DNA of 64,000 nucleotides from Ciceribacter sp. L1K22 (GTDB taxonomy: Bacteria; Pseudomonadota; Alphaproteobacteria; Rhizobiales; Rhizobiaceae). Shown here piece by piece: positions 18,628-28,483 of this stretch. The notes below the pieces were generated by a model. That model did no database searches. It was not told the origin of the DNA and saw nothing but the letters and a program-made list of their open reading frames with translations. The stretch covers positions 434,001 through 498,000 of the forward strand of contig NZ_JAGFPK010000002.1 in NCBI RefSeq assembly GCF_017599385.1, written 5' to 3'. Position 1 is the first letter of the stretch; the number at the start of each line of letters is the position of its first letter. The translations under genes were made by a program, and so were the position numbers.

Positions 18628-20211
18628 TCAGTGTCCGGAACCTGCGGGGGCCGCAGCAGCGGGCTTCTTGATCATGAGAACGAGAACGATGAGTCCCGCG
18701 AACAGGAAGGTCAGCCCCATGAACACATCCATGAAGGACAAAAGCCAGGACTGCTGCGTGACAATGCCCGACAGCTTCTTGATGGCGGTGACGCTGCCGT
18801 CCAGGCCGTAACTGTCATAGTTGGCGCCAACGCTGTTCAGCCAATCGAGCGCGGAACGGTTGCTCCAGCTCACATGCTCGGAGAGCCGCGCGTAATGTTC
18901 GTCGGTCCTCTGGGTGAGCACGGTGTTGATGATCGCAAGACCGACGGCGCCGCCAAGGTTGCGAGTCAGATTGAAGAGGCCCGAGGCGTTCTTGATGCGA
19001 TCGGGAGGCAAGGTGCCGAGTGCGATATTGTTGATGGGAACCATGCAGATCATCAGCGAGCAGCCACGCAGGATCTGCGGCACCAGCAGTTCGTAGAAAT
19101 CCCAGTCGGCGGTGATTCCGGTCATCATGTAGGTACCGAGGGCAAACCCCGCGAAACCCATCATCATCATGACGCGAGGGTCGAGCTTGCTCGACAGCAT
19201 GCCGGCGACGGGCGCGGTCATGAACATCGCCGCGCCTGAAACGAACATGGTCTCGCCGATCATCAGGGAATCGTAACCGCGGATGCGCCCGAGATAGAGC
19301 GGATAGAGGTAGGTCAGCCCGTAGAGCCCGACACCCATGATGAAGGAGAACAGCGAGCCAAAGGCGAAGTTTCGGTTCGCGAATGCCCTAAGGTCAACGA
19401 CCGGAAAGTCCACCTTGAAGACCCGGTAGAAGAAGATCAGTCCGCCGACCAGCATGATGACGGTTCCGATCACGATGTGCTCGTCGCTGAACCAGTCTTT
19501 GTTGTTGCCCTCCTCCAGCACGTATTCCAGCGTGCCGAGGAAAAGCGCCATGGACGCAAGTCCCCACCAGTCGAACTTCTTGAACAGCGACCAGTCAGGC
19601 TGGTCGAAGTCGATAAGGCGCCAGGTCACGGCCGTCACGATAATGCCGGGGATGACGTTGATCAGGAACAGCCAGTGCCAGGACATCGCATGGCTGATGT
19701 AGCCGCCGATGGTGGGACCGACCGTCGGCGCCAGCGTGGCGACGAGACCGATGATCGGCGAAACGACGTTTCGCTTCGACGGCGGGAAAATGGTGAAGGC
19801 GGCCGCGAACACCGACGGGATCATGCCGCCACCGATGAAACCCTGCAGCGCGCGGTAGACGATCATCTGATCGATACTTGTCGCCGTCGCGGCAAGCGCG
19901 CTGGCGAGCGTGAAACCGGCGGCCGACACCGAGAACATCACGCGCGTCGAGACGATGCGCGCAAGGGCGCCCGACAGCGGGATCATGATGACCTCGGCAA
20001 TAAGGTAGGAGGTCTGCACCCAGGAGACCTCTTCCGAGCCGGCCCCAAGTCCGGCCTGGATCTCGGCCAGAGACGCCGAAACGATCTGGATGTCGAGGAT
20101 CGACATGAACATCCCGAACACCATCGCGAAAAACGCGATGACCCTCTTCGGATCCATGCGTTCGGCGTTGTGAGCGCCGGCAACCGGCGCCGCTGTCACT
20201 GATCCAGCCAT
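18628..20211 (-). CDS. DHA2-family MFS multidrug efflux transporter (EmrB-like)
   Basis: The 527-residue membrane protein has about 14 hydrophobic segments, as in the DHA2 family. Motifs include the DIQIVSASLAEIQAGL region in the first helices (family pattern LDxTIVNVALP-like), the QTSYLIAEVIMIPLSGAL segment and the motif C-like segment LVATLAPTVGPTIGGYIS. It probably exports drugs or other amphiphiles by proton antiport together with the membrane-fusion protein encoded 26 bases upstream. Substrate unknown; a TetR regulator controls the pair. Confidence 0.92.
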   Translation of the reverse strand: MAGSVTAAPVAGAHNAERMDPKRVIAFFAMVFGMFMSILDIQIVSASLAEIQAGLGAGSEEVSWVQTSYLIAEVIMIPLSGALARIVSTRVMFSVSAAGFTLASALAATATSIDQMIVYRALQGFIGGGMIPSVFAAAFTIFPPSKRNVVSPIIGLVATLAPTVGPTIGGYISHAMSWHWLFLINVIPGIIVTAVTWRLIDFDQPDWSLFKKFDWWGLASMALFLGTLEYVLEEGNNKDWFSDEHIVIGTVIMLVGGLIFFYRVFKVDFPVVDLRAFANRNFAFGSLFSFIMGVGLYGLTYLYPLYLGRIRGYDSLMIGETMFVSGAAMFMTAPVAGMLSSKLDPRVMMMMGFAGFALGTYMMTGITADWDFYELLVPQILRGCSLMICMVPINNIALGTLPPDRIKNASGLFNLTRNLGGAVGLAIINTVLTQRTDEHYARLSEHVSWSNRSALDWLNSVGANYDSYGLDGSVTAIKKLSGIVTQQSWLLSFMDVFMGLTFLFAGLIVLVLMIKKPAAAAPAGSGH

Positions 20212-20237
20212 GATCGAACCCGCCTTTCTCCGACGGT

Positions 20238-21422
20238 TTACTTGGCCGCGAGCGCGGCGCCGGCGGGGGCGGTGCGGGTATCGACATCGACGACGACCGA
20301 CAGGCCCGCCCTCAGATGTCCTCCATCAAGCGCATCCTGCGGGATCGCGATCCGCACCGGAACGCGCTGCACGACCTTGGTGAAATTGCCCGTGGCGTTT
20401 TCGGCAGGAAGCATGGAGAAGACCGAGCCGGACGCCGGAGCGATCGACGTTACTGTGCCCACCAGCGGATCATCGCCAAAGGCATCCACATGGATATTGA
20501 CCTTGGAGCCCGGCTCCAGGTGAGCGATCTGCGTCTCCTTGAAATTCGCCTCGATATAGAGATCCCGAACAGGAACCAGCGCGGCAAGACGCTTTCCCGT
20601 CGAGACAAGATCGCCCGTCTGAACCGCCAGATTGCCGACAACACCATCGTAGGGAGCCTTCAGGACGGTGAAGTCGAGATCGCGTTGCGCCTTCTGGAGC
20701 GCGAGTTCGGCAGAGCGGATGCTTGCATCGGCCTCAGCGCGCTGCGCCTTGAGCACCGAAATCTGCGCATCCGCGGCAGCGATGTTCGCATCCGCCGCAG
20801 CCATATTGGCCTCAGCCTGTTCGAACTGCGTGCGGGCGCTATCGAGATCGGCAGTGGAGACGACGTTTTGCGCCTGAAGACCGGTCACGCGCTTGAGCGA
20901 GAGGCGAGCGAGGTCGAGGCTCGCGGAGGATGACTGCTGCTGTGCCTTTGCCTGCAGCAGGCTGGCTTCCGCACCCTTTATCTGTGCGTCAATGCGGTCG
21001 AGCGCAAGATGCTGGCTCTTCAACTGCGCCTCGGCTTGATCGACGGCGATGCGGTAATCCCCGTCATCGAGAACGACGAGCGGTTCGCCGGCCTTGACGA
21101 CCTGGTTGTCGCTCACCCTCACCGAAGCAACATAACCAGAGACCTTCGGTGAAATGATCGCGATATCGCCTTCTATATAGGCATCCTCGGTCGACACCAT
21201 GAAGCGGCCATCGGTCCACCACTGATAGCCGTACCAGCCTCCCGCCGCGAGCAGCGCCGCGACGATGACCGGCAAGACCGGAGAACGACGCTTTTTCGGA
21301 GGGGCCGTGTCCACGGAAGCGGCAGCCGCCGGAGCAGGCGCCTCGCTCCGGACGTCGATGACCTCCGCTTCCTCATCATTGGAAAGCGAACGAACTGCAC
21401 CTGTTCTCTGTGAGCCTGACAT
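20238..21422 (-). CDS. HlyD/EmrA-family membrane fusion protein
   Basis: The 394-residue periplasmic adaptor has a cytoplasmic N-terminus, one membrane helix (about residues 46-66, SPVLPVIVAALLAAGGWYGYQWW), a biotinyl-lipoyl-like half (ISPKVSGYVASVRVSDNQVVKAG) and a long Ala-rich coiled coil (about 115-240). The second lipoyl half and a beta-barrel (YIEANFKETQIAHLEPGSKV) follow. It links the EmrB-like pump to an outer-membrane channel. I use the ATG at 21422 (MSGSQRTGAV); the frame is open upstream into the operator region, so a longer form is unlikely. Confidence 0.92.
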   Translation of the reverse strand: MSGSQRTGAVRSLSNDEEAEVIDVRSEAPAPAAAASVDTAPPKKRRSPVLPVIVAALLAAGGWYGYQWWTDGRFMVSTEDAYIEGDIAIISPKVSGYVASVRVSDNQVVKAGEPLVVLDDGDYRIAVDQAEAQLKSQHLALDRIDAQIKGAEASLLQAKAQQQSSSASLDLARLSLKRVTGLQAQNVVSTADLDSARTQFEQAEANMAAADANIAAADAQISVLKAQRAEADASIRSAELALQKAQRDLDFTVLKAPYDGVVGNLAVQTGDLVSTGKRLAALVPVRDLYIEANFKETQIAHLEPGSKVNIHVDAFGDDPLVGTVTSIAPASGSVFSMLPAENATGNFTKVVQRVPVRIAIPQDALDGGHLRAGLSVVVDVDTRTAPAGAALAAK

Positions 21423-21461
21423 GGAATTGGACCGTCTTGGTGAACTGAAGATAATCGAACT

Positions 21462-21534
21462 GAACCGTTCGGTTCGATTTGACATAGAGCGTTTTATCCC
21501 CCATATCAAGGGCAATCGAACCGCGCGGTTCGAT
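21462..21534. promoter_or_regulatory. two TetR-type operators between the efflux genes and their regulator
   Basis: The motif GAACCG-NN-CGGTTC occurs twice, at 21462-21475 (centre TT) and 21518-21531 (centre CG). The second sits in a perfect 20-bp palindrome at 21515-21534. Centres are 56 bp apart. Each is positioned to control one of the two divergent transcription units. The divergent TetR protein is the obvious binder. Confidence 0.83.
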
Positions 21535-21567
21535 AAAGTTAACATTTTGAGGCTAACGGCCAGATCG

Positions 21568-22248
21568 ATGGTGAAGACAAACGACATAGCTCAGCAAAGC
21601 GCCGACAATGGTCTCGGCACACCAGCCACGCGGTTTGCGGCCGGCGCCGATCCTGCGAAGCGTGAACAGATCATCGACGGCGCGCGCCGCGTATTCATGA
21701 AACTCGGTTTCGATGCCGCGAGCATGAACGATGTGACGCGCGAAGCCGGCGTCTCAAAGGGCACGATCTATGTCTATTTCTCCAGCAAGGAAGAGCTGTT
21801 TGCCGCCTTGGTCGACCGGGAAAAGACGCGCTTCGCGGAATCGCTTCGCGATGTCATGGCAGGCACGAACGACGCCGCCGACGGTCTCGAACGGTTCGCC
21901 CGCGCCTTTGTGCAGCAGGTGACCGGGAGCGACATGGTGCCGGCTATGCGCACCGTTCTCGGAGTGGTCGATCGCATGCCCGGCCTGTGTCGCCGGTTTT
22001 TTGCCACCACGCCCAACAACGCCAAGGCGGTCCTGGAACAATTCCTGGCACGCCAGGTGGCGATCGGCGCCCTGATTATCCCTGACATCGAGCTTGCAGC
22101 CCGCCAGTTCATCGACCTGTCGACCGGAACCTTTTTCAAGCTGCGGCTTTTTGACGACATCAAGGGGCCGCCTGCTGCAGAGGAAGTCGACAGGGTCGTA
22201 ATGAGCGCCGTCTCGATGTTCTTGAAGACCTATCGAGCGGGCTCCTGA
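21568..22248 (+). CDS. TetR family repressor of the efflux operon
   Basis: The 226-residue regulator has the TetR DNA-binding domain around residues 30-76 (REQIIDGARRVFMKLGFDAASMNDVTREAGVSKGTIYVYFSSKEELF) and a C-terminal ligand domain of the AefR/TetR_C type (about 95-220). Its start lies 34 bases past the perfect palindrome. I pick the ATG at 21568; it lacks a strong ribosome-binding site. It probably represses the EmrAB-like pair and itself until a pump substrate binds. Confidence 0.9.
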   Translation: MVKTNDIAQQSADNGLGTPATRFAAGADPAKREQIIDGARRVFMKLGFDAASMNDVTREAGVSKGTIYVYFSSKEELFAALVDREKTRFAESLRDVMAGTNDAADGLERFARAFVQQVTGSDMVPAMRTVLGVVDRMPGLCRRFFATTPNNAKAVLEQFLARQVAIGALIIPDIELAARQFIDLSTGTFFKLRLFDDIKGPPAAEEVDRVVMSAVSMFLKTYRAGS

Positions 22249-22325
22249 GCGAGGGCGTCGATCATCTTTGCGCCTGGCATGTTCCGTGATATCGCCTTGC
22301 CATCGCAAACCGTGGATCGCCCTAT

Positions 22326-23087
22326 ATGCAGGACATAATCCTCCTCCTTGAGAGCCCCGAGGCCTGGATTGCTCTCGTGACGCTCATTGTCATGGAAGTC
22401 GTTCTCGGCATCGACAATCTCATTTTCATTTCGATCCTCACGAACAAGCTGCCGGAAGACCAGCGTGAACGCGCTCGCCGCATCGGCATCGGCCTCGCCC
22501 TCGTCATGCGGCTCGGTCTGCTCGGCACCGTGGCCTGGATCGTGCAGCTGACAACACCGGTCTTCACGCTCTTCGACCATGGCTTCTCCTGGAAGGACAT
22601 GATCCTGATCGCGGGCGGCCTGTTCCTCGTGTGGAAGGCGACGAAGGAAATCCACCACAATGTCGATCCCGTCGACCACAAGGAAGACATGGTCGGCGGC
22701 GGCGCTGCGATCAACAACTTCGCGTCCGCCATCGGCCAGATCCTGTTGCTCGACCTTGTGTTCTCGATCGACAGCATCATCACCGCCGTCGGCATGACAC
22801 CGCACCTGCCGATCATGATCGTCGCCGTCATAGTGGCCGTGACCGTAATGTTGGTCGCCGCCACACCGCTCGCGAACTTCATCGAGAAGAATCCGACGAT
22901 CGTCATGCTGGCGCTTGCCTTCCTGCTGATGATCGGGACGACCCTGATCGCCGAAGGCATGGGGTTCCACGTTCCAAAGGGCTACATCTATGCCGCCATG
23001 GCGTTCTCCGCCCTCGTGGAGGTGCTGAATATGTTTGCCAGACGAAAGCGAAAGAAAGACGCGAGCACGGGCGTTGCGAGCCACTGA
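22326..23087 (+). CDS. TerC family integral membrane protein
   Basis: The 253-residue protein has about seven membrane helices and the acidic in-membrane motifs of the TerC family: [17 protein letters not shown] (about 22-38) and [18 protein letters not shown] (about 140-157). Relatives export manganese or act in metal loading of secreted proteins; some occur in tellurite-resistance loci. A basic tail (ARRKRKKD) ends the protein. No Mn riboswitch is apparent in the 77 bases upstream. It is transcribed alone and ends at a terminator. Confidence 0.9.
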   Translation: MQDIILLLESPEAWIALVTLIVMEVVLGIDNLIFISILTNKLPEDQRERARRIGIGLALVMRLGLLGTVAWIVQLTTPVFTLFDHGFSWKDMILIAGGLFLVWKATKEIHHNVDPVDHKEDMVGGGAAINNFASAIGQILLLDLVFSIDSIITAVGMTPHLPIMIVAVIVAVTVMLVAATPLANFIEKNPTIVMLALAFLLMIGTTLIAEGMGFHVPKGYIYAAMAFSALVEVLNMFARRKRKKDASTGVASH

Positions 23088-23098
23088 TCCGGACAATG

Positions 23099-23131
23099 GA
23101 AGGCCTTCCCCAGCGAAGGCCTTCTTTTATT
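23099..23131 (+). terminator. rho-independent terminator after terC
   Basis: GAAGGCCTTC occurs twice (23099-23108 and 23115-23124), pairing around a six-base loop, followed by TTTTATT. It lies 11 bases past the terC stop codon. Confidence 0.9.
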
Positions 23132-23216
23132 GGGTTGCCTGTTTGCCCGCAGTCACTATGAAATCGGTGGAGAGCGATTTGCATATCCGGTCCACAACCC
23201 AGTTTTCGGGAGCACG

Positions 23217-24986
23217 ATGACCTACGAGCAGAGTCTGGCCTTCATCCTGCTGTCCCTGATGATGGCGGCATTCCTCTGGGAAAAGTTTCGCTACGACGTG
23301 GTCGCCTGTGTGGCACTGGTTGCCGCGGTCACGCTTGGCCTCGTGCCGGTTAACAAGGCTTTCTCCGGCTTCTCGGACGATCTGGTGATCATCGTCGGAA
23401 GCGCATTGATCGTCAGCGCGGGGGTTGCGAGATCGGGCGTGGTCGATCTGGCGATCAAGCGGTTTTTCCCGGCTCTGTCGTCTTTGCGTGGCCAGATGCT
23501 TCTTCTTCTCGTAAGTGTGACCGTCTTGTCGGCATTCATCAAGAATATCGGCGCCCTGGCGATCATGATGCCGGTCGCCTTCCAGTTCGCTCGCCGCTCG
23601 GGGGTGACAGCCTCCGTATTCCTGATGCCCATGTCGTTCGGCGCGCTTCTCGGTGGGCTGATGACGCAGATCGGCACCTCGCCGAACATCGCCGTTTCGA
23701 AACTCCGCCAGGAAATAACGGGACAACCGTTCACGATGTTCGACTTCACACCCGTCGGCGCGACACTGGCGGTGGCTGGCATCGTGTTCCTGATCTTCTT
23801 CTATTGGCTCGTGCCGCGCCGCGAAAACCAGAACCCTTCATTGCAGGAGGCGCTGGAGGCATCGGCATTCGCAACGGAAGTCGTGGTGACAAGGCAGTCG
23901 TCGTCCGCGGACAAGACCCTTCACGACCTGCTCCAATTGGGCGGTGGAGATGTGACGGCAACTGCCGTTCTTCGCGGCGATACGCGGCTCTCGCCATTTG
24001 CAGACATCCTCCTGCGCGAGGACGACGTCATTCTGCTCAATGGACCTTCGGAAGCGTTGGACAGGATCGTGTCGCAAGGCAATCTGGCCTTCAGCGGTGA
24101 TACGACGGTGGGGCGGAAGAAAAGGGGCGACATCTCCTCGGTGGAAGCCGTGATAGGCCGGGGCTCCCCCCTGATCGGGCAGACCGCGAAAGAGCTTTCC
24201 CTCGTCCACACCTTCGGCGTCAACCTCCTCGCGGTCAGTCGCCAGGGCAAGCGCATCAACGAGCGGCTGGGCGAACTGACGCTGAGATCGGGCGATGTCG
24301 TTCTCTTGCAGGGCTTGCGTCAGCAGATGCCCTCGATTCTGACCGAACTCGGCTGCCTGCCGCTGGCCGAGCGCGAAATCCTTCTCGGAACGGACCGGAA
24401 CATTCTCATTCCACTGGTTATCCTTGCAATCGCTATGGGAGCGACAGCAGTTGGCCTCGCGCCAGTGGCCATCGCATTCTTCGCCGCCGCCCTCGCCATG
24501 GTCGCCTTTGGTGTGGTCCCCGTCAGTGAAGTCTACCGGGCCGTGGATGGCCCAATCCTTGTCATGCTGGCCGCACTGATACCCGTCGCCGACACGCTCC
24601 GGACAACCGGCGGCAGCGACCTGATTGCCGGTTGGCTCAACATGATCGCAGGCGACCTGCCGGCATGGGGCGCCGTCGGCCTCATCCTCATAACGGCGAT
24701 GGCCGTGACGCCTTTCCTCAACAACGCCGCCACTGTTCTCGTCATGGCGCCGATCGCGGCGAGCTTCGCGAGCGGACTCGGATACAATCCTGAAGCATTT
24801 CTGATGGCTGTCGCCATTGGTGCAGGCTGCGATTTCCTCACGCCCATCGGGCACCAGTGCAATACGCTGGTGATGGGACCGGGTGGATACAGGTTTTCCG
24901 ATTACGCCCGGCTCGGCTTCCCGCTATCCGTCCTTATTGTCCTGGTCGCGGTGCCGGCACTGCTGATCGTCTGGCCGTTGAACTAA
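23217..24986 (+). CDS. SLC13-family anion transporter with two RCK_C domains
   Basis: The 589-residue membrane protein has a hydrophobic N-terminal half with the family motif GGLMTQIGTSPNIAVSKL (about 147-164). A cytosolic insert of two TrkA/RCK_C-like domains follows (about 222-305 and 310-390, the second ending SGDVVLLQG), then a second hydrophobic half with VTPFLNNAATVLVMAPIAASFASG. Such proteins carry sulfate, tellurite-like or dicarboxylate anions with sodium or protons. The ATG at 23217 has GGGAG six bases upstream. Substrate not determinable here. Confidence 0.9.
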   Translation: MTYEQSLAFILLSLMMAAFLWEKFRYDVVACVALVAAVTLGLVPVNKAFSGFSDDLVIIVGSALIVSAGVARSGVVDLAIKRFFPALSSLRGQMLLLLVSVTVLSAFIKNIGALAIMMPVAFQFARRSGVTASVFLMPMSFGALLGGLMTQIGTSPNIAVSKLRQEITGQPFTMFDFTPVGATLAVAGIVFLIFFYWLVPRRENQNPSLQEALEASAFATEVVVTRQSSSADKTLHDLLQLGGGDVTATAVLRGDTRLSPFADILLREDDVILLNGPSEALDRIVSQGNLAFSGDTTVGRKKRGDISSVEAVIGRGSPLIGQTAKELSLVHTFGVNLLAVSRQGKRINERLGELTLRSGDVVLLQGLRQQMPSILTELGCLPLAEREILLGTDRNILIPLVILAIAMGATAVGLAPVAIAFFAAALAMVAFGVVPVSEVYRAVDGPILVMLAALIPVADTLRTTGGSDLIAGWLNMIAGDLPAWGAVGLILITAMAVTPFLNNAATVLVMAPIAASFASGLGYNPEAFLMAVAIGAGCDFLTPIGHQCNTLVMGPGGYRFSDYARLGFPLSVLIVLVAVPALLIVWPLN

Positions 24987-25359
24987 ATGGGATGAAACGT
25001 CGGTCGGACGGGTGGGGAGCTCGACTGCCACTTCGTTGGCCATGGCGAGAAACCGGAAAAACCGCCATGTTCTCCATCTCCGTCGCGTCCGGTTGACACG
25101 ACCGACATTCCGTTTGGAAAACGAGCACGGTCAGCTTTGGTTCCGCGTCTTGCGCAATGCCGGGGTCAGCGGCACTTGCCCTGACAATCCGGCACTTTCC
25201 CTTGACGTGTTCCCATGAATATGGCCTAAGGCCAACCGGATGGGAAAACCCGCCATCGGCGATAGCCGACGTATGTTTTTCCCGCTTTCAGTCACATCTC
25301 GCTGATCCTCGCGACAAGCCTGCGATCACGGCCACGTTAATCAGTACGGGCATTTTCCT
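24987..25359. other. intergenic region of 373 bases before gltX
   Basis: I find no convincing gene, RNA or strong terminator. A possible -35-like TTGACG occurs near 25202, but no good -10 follows. The region should contain the gltX promoter. Confidence 0.4.
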
Positions 25360-26817
25360 ATGAGCACATCAGGCGTCCGCGTCCGCATCGCACCCTCCCC
25401 GACCGGCGAACCCCATGTCGGGACCGCCTACATCGCGCTGTTCAACTATCTCTTCGCCAGGAAATTCGGCGGCGAGTTCATCCTGCGCATCGAGGACACC
25501 GACGCGACCCGCTCGACGGCCGAGTTCGAGCAAAAAGTGCTGGACGCTCTGAAATGGACCGGGCTGACCTGGTCGGAAGGCCCGGATGTCGGCGGCCCCT
25601 ATGGCCCCTATCGCCAGTCCGAGCGCAAGGATATCTACCGCCCCTTCGTAGAGCAGATGGTGCGCGACGGCGGCGCCTTCCGCTGTTTCTGCACACCCGA
25701 GCGGCTGGAGAGCATGCGCGAGGCGCAGCGCGCCGCCGGCAAGCCGCCGGGTTATGACGGGCTCTGCCTGCATCTGAAGGCCGAGGAAGTGACCGCCCGC
25801 GTCGAAGCCGGCGAGCCGCATGTCGTACGCCTCAAGGTGCCGACCGAAGGCTCCTGCGATTTCCACGACGGCGTCTATGGCGACGTCTCGATCCCGTGGG
25901 AAAGCGTCGACATGCAGGTCCTTTTGAAGGCCGACGGCATGCCGACCTACCACATGGCGAACGTCGTCGACGACCACCTGATGAAGATCACCCACGTCGC
26001 GCGCGGCGAGGAGTGGCTGGCTTCGGTGCCGAAGCACATCCTGATCTATCGCCATCTCGGCCTCGAGCCGCCAAAGTTCATGCACCTGTCGCTGATGCGC
26101 AATCACGACAAGTCGAAGCTATCGAAGCGCAAGAACCCGACCTCGATCTCCTACTACTCGGCCCTCGGCTACCTGCCGGAAGCGCTGATGAACTTCCTCG
26201 GCCTGTTCTTCATCCAGATTGCCGAAGGCGAGGAACTGCTGTCGATGGAAGAGCTGATCGAGAAGTTCGACCCCGACCATCTTAACAAGGCCGGCGCGAT
26301 CTTCGACATCCAGAAGCTCGATTGGCTAAACGGCCGCTGGCTGCGCGAGAAGCTGACACCGGAAGACTTCGTCGCCCGCACGCTGGAATGGGCCCAGGAA
26401 AACGACCGTCTGGTCGAAGGCCTGAAGCTTGCCCAGAGCCGCGTCACCAAGCTCGGCGAACTACCGCCGCTCGCAGGCTTCCTGCTCGCCAACGACGTGG
26501 GCCTCACCCCCGCCTCCTTCGGCGGGTTAAAGACCAGCCCGGCCGAAACGCTCGAAATCGTCACGACGGTCCAGGCGGATCTTGAAAAAATCCTCGAATG
26601 GAATGTCACGACCATTGAGGAAGAGCTGCGCGCGATCTCCGACCGCATGGGCAAGAAGCTCCGCGTCGTCACCCCGCCGCTCTTCGTCGCGGTATCAGGC
26701 AGCCAGCGCTCGCTGCCGCTGTTCGACAGTATGGCGCTGCTCGGCCGCTCGGTCGTGCGACAGCGGTTGAAGGTGGCGATCCAGGTGCTGACGTCGATGG
26801 CAGGCGCCCAGAACTGA
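25360..26817 (+). CDS. gltX: glutamyl-tRNA synthetase
   Basis: The 485-residue class I synthetase charges tRNA-Glu. It has the HIGH-type motif in APSPTGEPHVGTAYIALFNYL (about 12-32), the RIEDTDATRS block, and the KMSKS-type loop KLSKRKNPTS (about 249-258). Some proteobacteria carry two GltX copies; whether another exists elsewhere cannot be seen. It is followed after 85 bases by lysS on the same strand, so the two may be co-transcribed. Confidence 0.96.
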   Translation: MSTSGVRVRIAPSPTGEPHVGTAYIALFNYLFARKFGGEFILRIEDTDATRSTAEFEQKVLDALKWTGLTWSEGPDVGGPYGPYRQSERKDIYRPFVEQMVRDGGAFRCFCTPERLESMREAQRAAGKPPGYDGLCLHLKAEEVTARVEAGEPHVVRLKVPTEGSCDFHDGVYGDVSIPWESVDMQVLLKADGMPTYHMANVVDDHLMKITHVARGEEWLASVPKHILIYRHLGLEPPKFMHLSLMRNHDKSKLSKRKNPTSISYYSALGYLPEALMNFLGLFFIQIAEGEELLSMEELIEKFDPDHLNKAGAIFDIQKLDWLNGRWLREKLTPEDFVARTLEWAQENDRLVEGLKLAQSRVTKLGELPPLAGFLLANDVGLTPASFGGLKTSPAETLEIVTTVQADLEKILEWNVTTIEEELRAISDRMGKKLRVVTPPLFVAVSGSQRSLPLFDSMALLGRSVVRQRLKVAIQVLTSMAGAQN

Positions 26818-26902
26818 GCAAGGCCCTCCCCCGCCTGGGAGGAGCCAAATGCGCCGCCAGCCGGCGAACCGAAACGAATTGAGCCCTCAAAGGCAACACA
26901 CG

Positions 26903-28396
26903 ATGACCGAACAGAAGACCGAAACCGCCCTCTCCTCCGACCCGACGGAAGTCCGCCGCCAGAAGCTCGACCAGCTGCGCAAGACCGTTGGTGACGTCTA
27001 TCCGGCGCATTTTCACCGTACGCTGACCAATGCGGAATTCGCCGAGAAATACGCCGGTCTCGAGCCGGATCAGGAATCGGAAGACATCGTCACGGTCGCC
27101 GGCCGCGTCTATTCATCGCGTAACTCAGGCATGTTCATGGACATCCATGACGCCTCGGGCAAGATCCAGATCTTCTCCCACAAGGACACCACCCCGGAGG
27201 AAGCGCGCGCGCTTCTGCCGATGATCGACCTCGGTGACATCATCGGCGTCAAGGGTCAGGTCCGCCGCACCAAGCGTGGCGAGCTGACCATCAACGCGCA
27301 TGAAATCACCATGCTGACCAAGACGCTTCTCCCGATGCCGGAGAAGTATCATGGTCTTGCCGACATCGAGCTGCGCTATCGCAAGCGTCACCTTGATATC
27401 CTAAGCAACGAGGAATCCAAGCTCCGCTTCCAGCAGCGCTCGAAGATCGTCTCCGGCATCCGCCGCTTCATGGAAAGCGAAGGCTTTCTCGAGGTCGAGA
27501 CGCCGATGCTGCAGACCGTCTACGGTGGCGCCACGGCTGAGCCGTTCAAGACGCACCACAACACGCTGAAGATGGACATGTACCTGCGCATCGCGCCGGA
27601 ACTGTTCTTGAAGCGCACGCTGGTGTCGGGCCTTTCCGACAAGGTGTTCGAGGTCAACCGCAACTTCCGCAACGAAGGCGTGTCGACCCGTCACAATCCC
27701 GAATTCACCATGATGGAATGCTACTGGGCCTATGCCGACTACGAGGACATCATGGGCCTCGTCGAGCGCATGTTCGAGACGCTTGCCATCAGCATCCACG
27801 GCACGACGGACGTTGCCTATGGCGACAAGACGCTCTCTTTCAAGGGTCCCTTCAAGCGCGTGCCGATGCCGGACGCCGTCAGGGAAGCGACCGGCATCGA
27901 CTTCCTTGCGATCAAGACCGACGAGGAAGCCCGCGCCGCCGCCAAGGCTGCCGGCTTCGAAGTCGAGAAGGACTGGACCTGGGGCGAATGCCTCGCCTTC
28001 ATCTTCGAAGAAAAGGTCGAAGGCACGCTGATCCAGCCGAGCCACGTCACGCATTTCCCGAAGGACATCTCGCCCTTTGCCAAGGAAGTGCCGGGCGAGC
28101 CGCGCCTCGTCGAGCGCTTCGAAACCTATTGCAATGCCTGGGAAGTCGGCAACGCCTTCTCTGAACTGAACGACCCGGAAGAGCAGCGCAAGCGCATGGT
28201 CGAGCAGCTCGAACAGGCCCATTCGCGCGGCGAAAAGGACAAGCAGCTGGACGACGAGTTCCTCGATGCGATCGACCAGGGCATGCCGCCCGCAGGCGGT
28301 CTCGGCATTGGCGTCGACCGCCTGATCATGCTCTTGACCAACGCCCCGTCGATCCGCGACGTCATCCTCTTCCCGGCCCGCCGCAACCGCGATTGA
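26903..28396 (+). CDS. lysS: lysyl-tRNA synthetase, class II
   Basis: The 497-residue enzyme charges tRNA-Lys. It has an N-terminal OB-fold (about 55-145, VAGRVYSSRNSGMFMDIHDASGKIQIF) and class II motifs: motif 1 region FLEVETPMLQTVYGGATAEPF, motif 2 NRNFRNEGVSTRHNPEFTMMECY, and motif 3 PPAGGLGIGVDRLIMLLTN. I start at the ATG at 26903 (MTEQKTETALSS); an upstream in-frame ATG at 26849 would add 18 residues. It ends 29 bases before a clear terminator stem. Confidence 0.96.
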   Translation: MTEQKTETALSSDPTEVRRQKLDQLRKTVGDVYPAHFHRTLTNAEFAEKYAGLEPDQESEDIVTVAGRVYSSRNSGMFMDIHDASGKIQIFSHKDTTPEEARALLPMIDLGDIIGVKGQVRRTKRGELTINAHEITMLTKTLLPMPEKYHGLADIELRYRKRHLDILSNEESKLRFQQRSKIVSGIRRFMESEGFLEVETPMLQTVYGGATAEPFKTHHNTLKMDMYLRIAPELFLKRTLVSGLSDKVFEVNRNFRNEGVSTRHNPEFTMMECYWAYADYEDIMGLVERMFETLAISIHGTTDVAYGDKTLSFKGPFKRVPMPDAVREATGIDFLAIKTDEEARAAAKAAGFEVEKDWTWGECLAFIFEEKVEGTLIQPSHVTHFPKDISPFAKEVPGEPRLVERFETYCNAWEVGNAFSELNDPEEQRKRMVEQLEQAHSRGEKDKQLDDEFLDAIDQGMPPAGGLGIGVDRLIMLLTNAPSIRDVILFPARRNRD

Positions 28397-28425
28397 GGCG
28401 GGAAAGATTGCAGACTGTCACGATG

Positions 28426-28455
28426 ACGGCGGCCTTTCGGGCCGCCGTTTGTTTA
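28426..28455 (+). terminator. rho-independent terminator after lysS
   Basis: A 9-bp stem (28426-28434 with 28440-28448) around a five-base loop is followed by TTGTTTAT. It lies between the convergent lysS and His-rich-protein genes. Confidence 0.85.
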
Positions 28456-28483
28456 TGGATTGGCGTAAAAATCTGGAGCCGGC

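Noticed and set aside
22249..22325. Mn-sensing yybP-ykoY riboswitch before terC
   Set aside because: The short upstream region lacks the conserved loops of that riboswitch.
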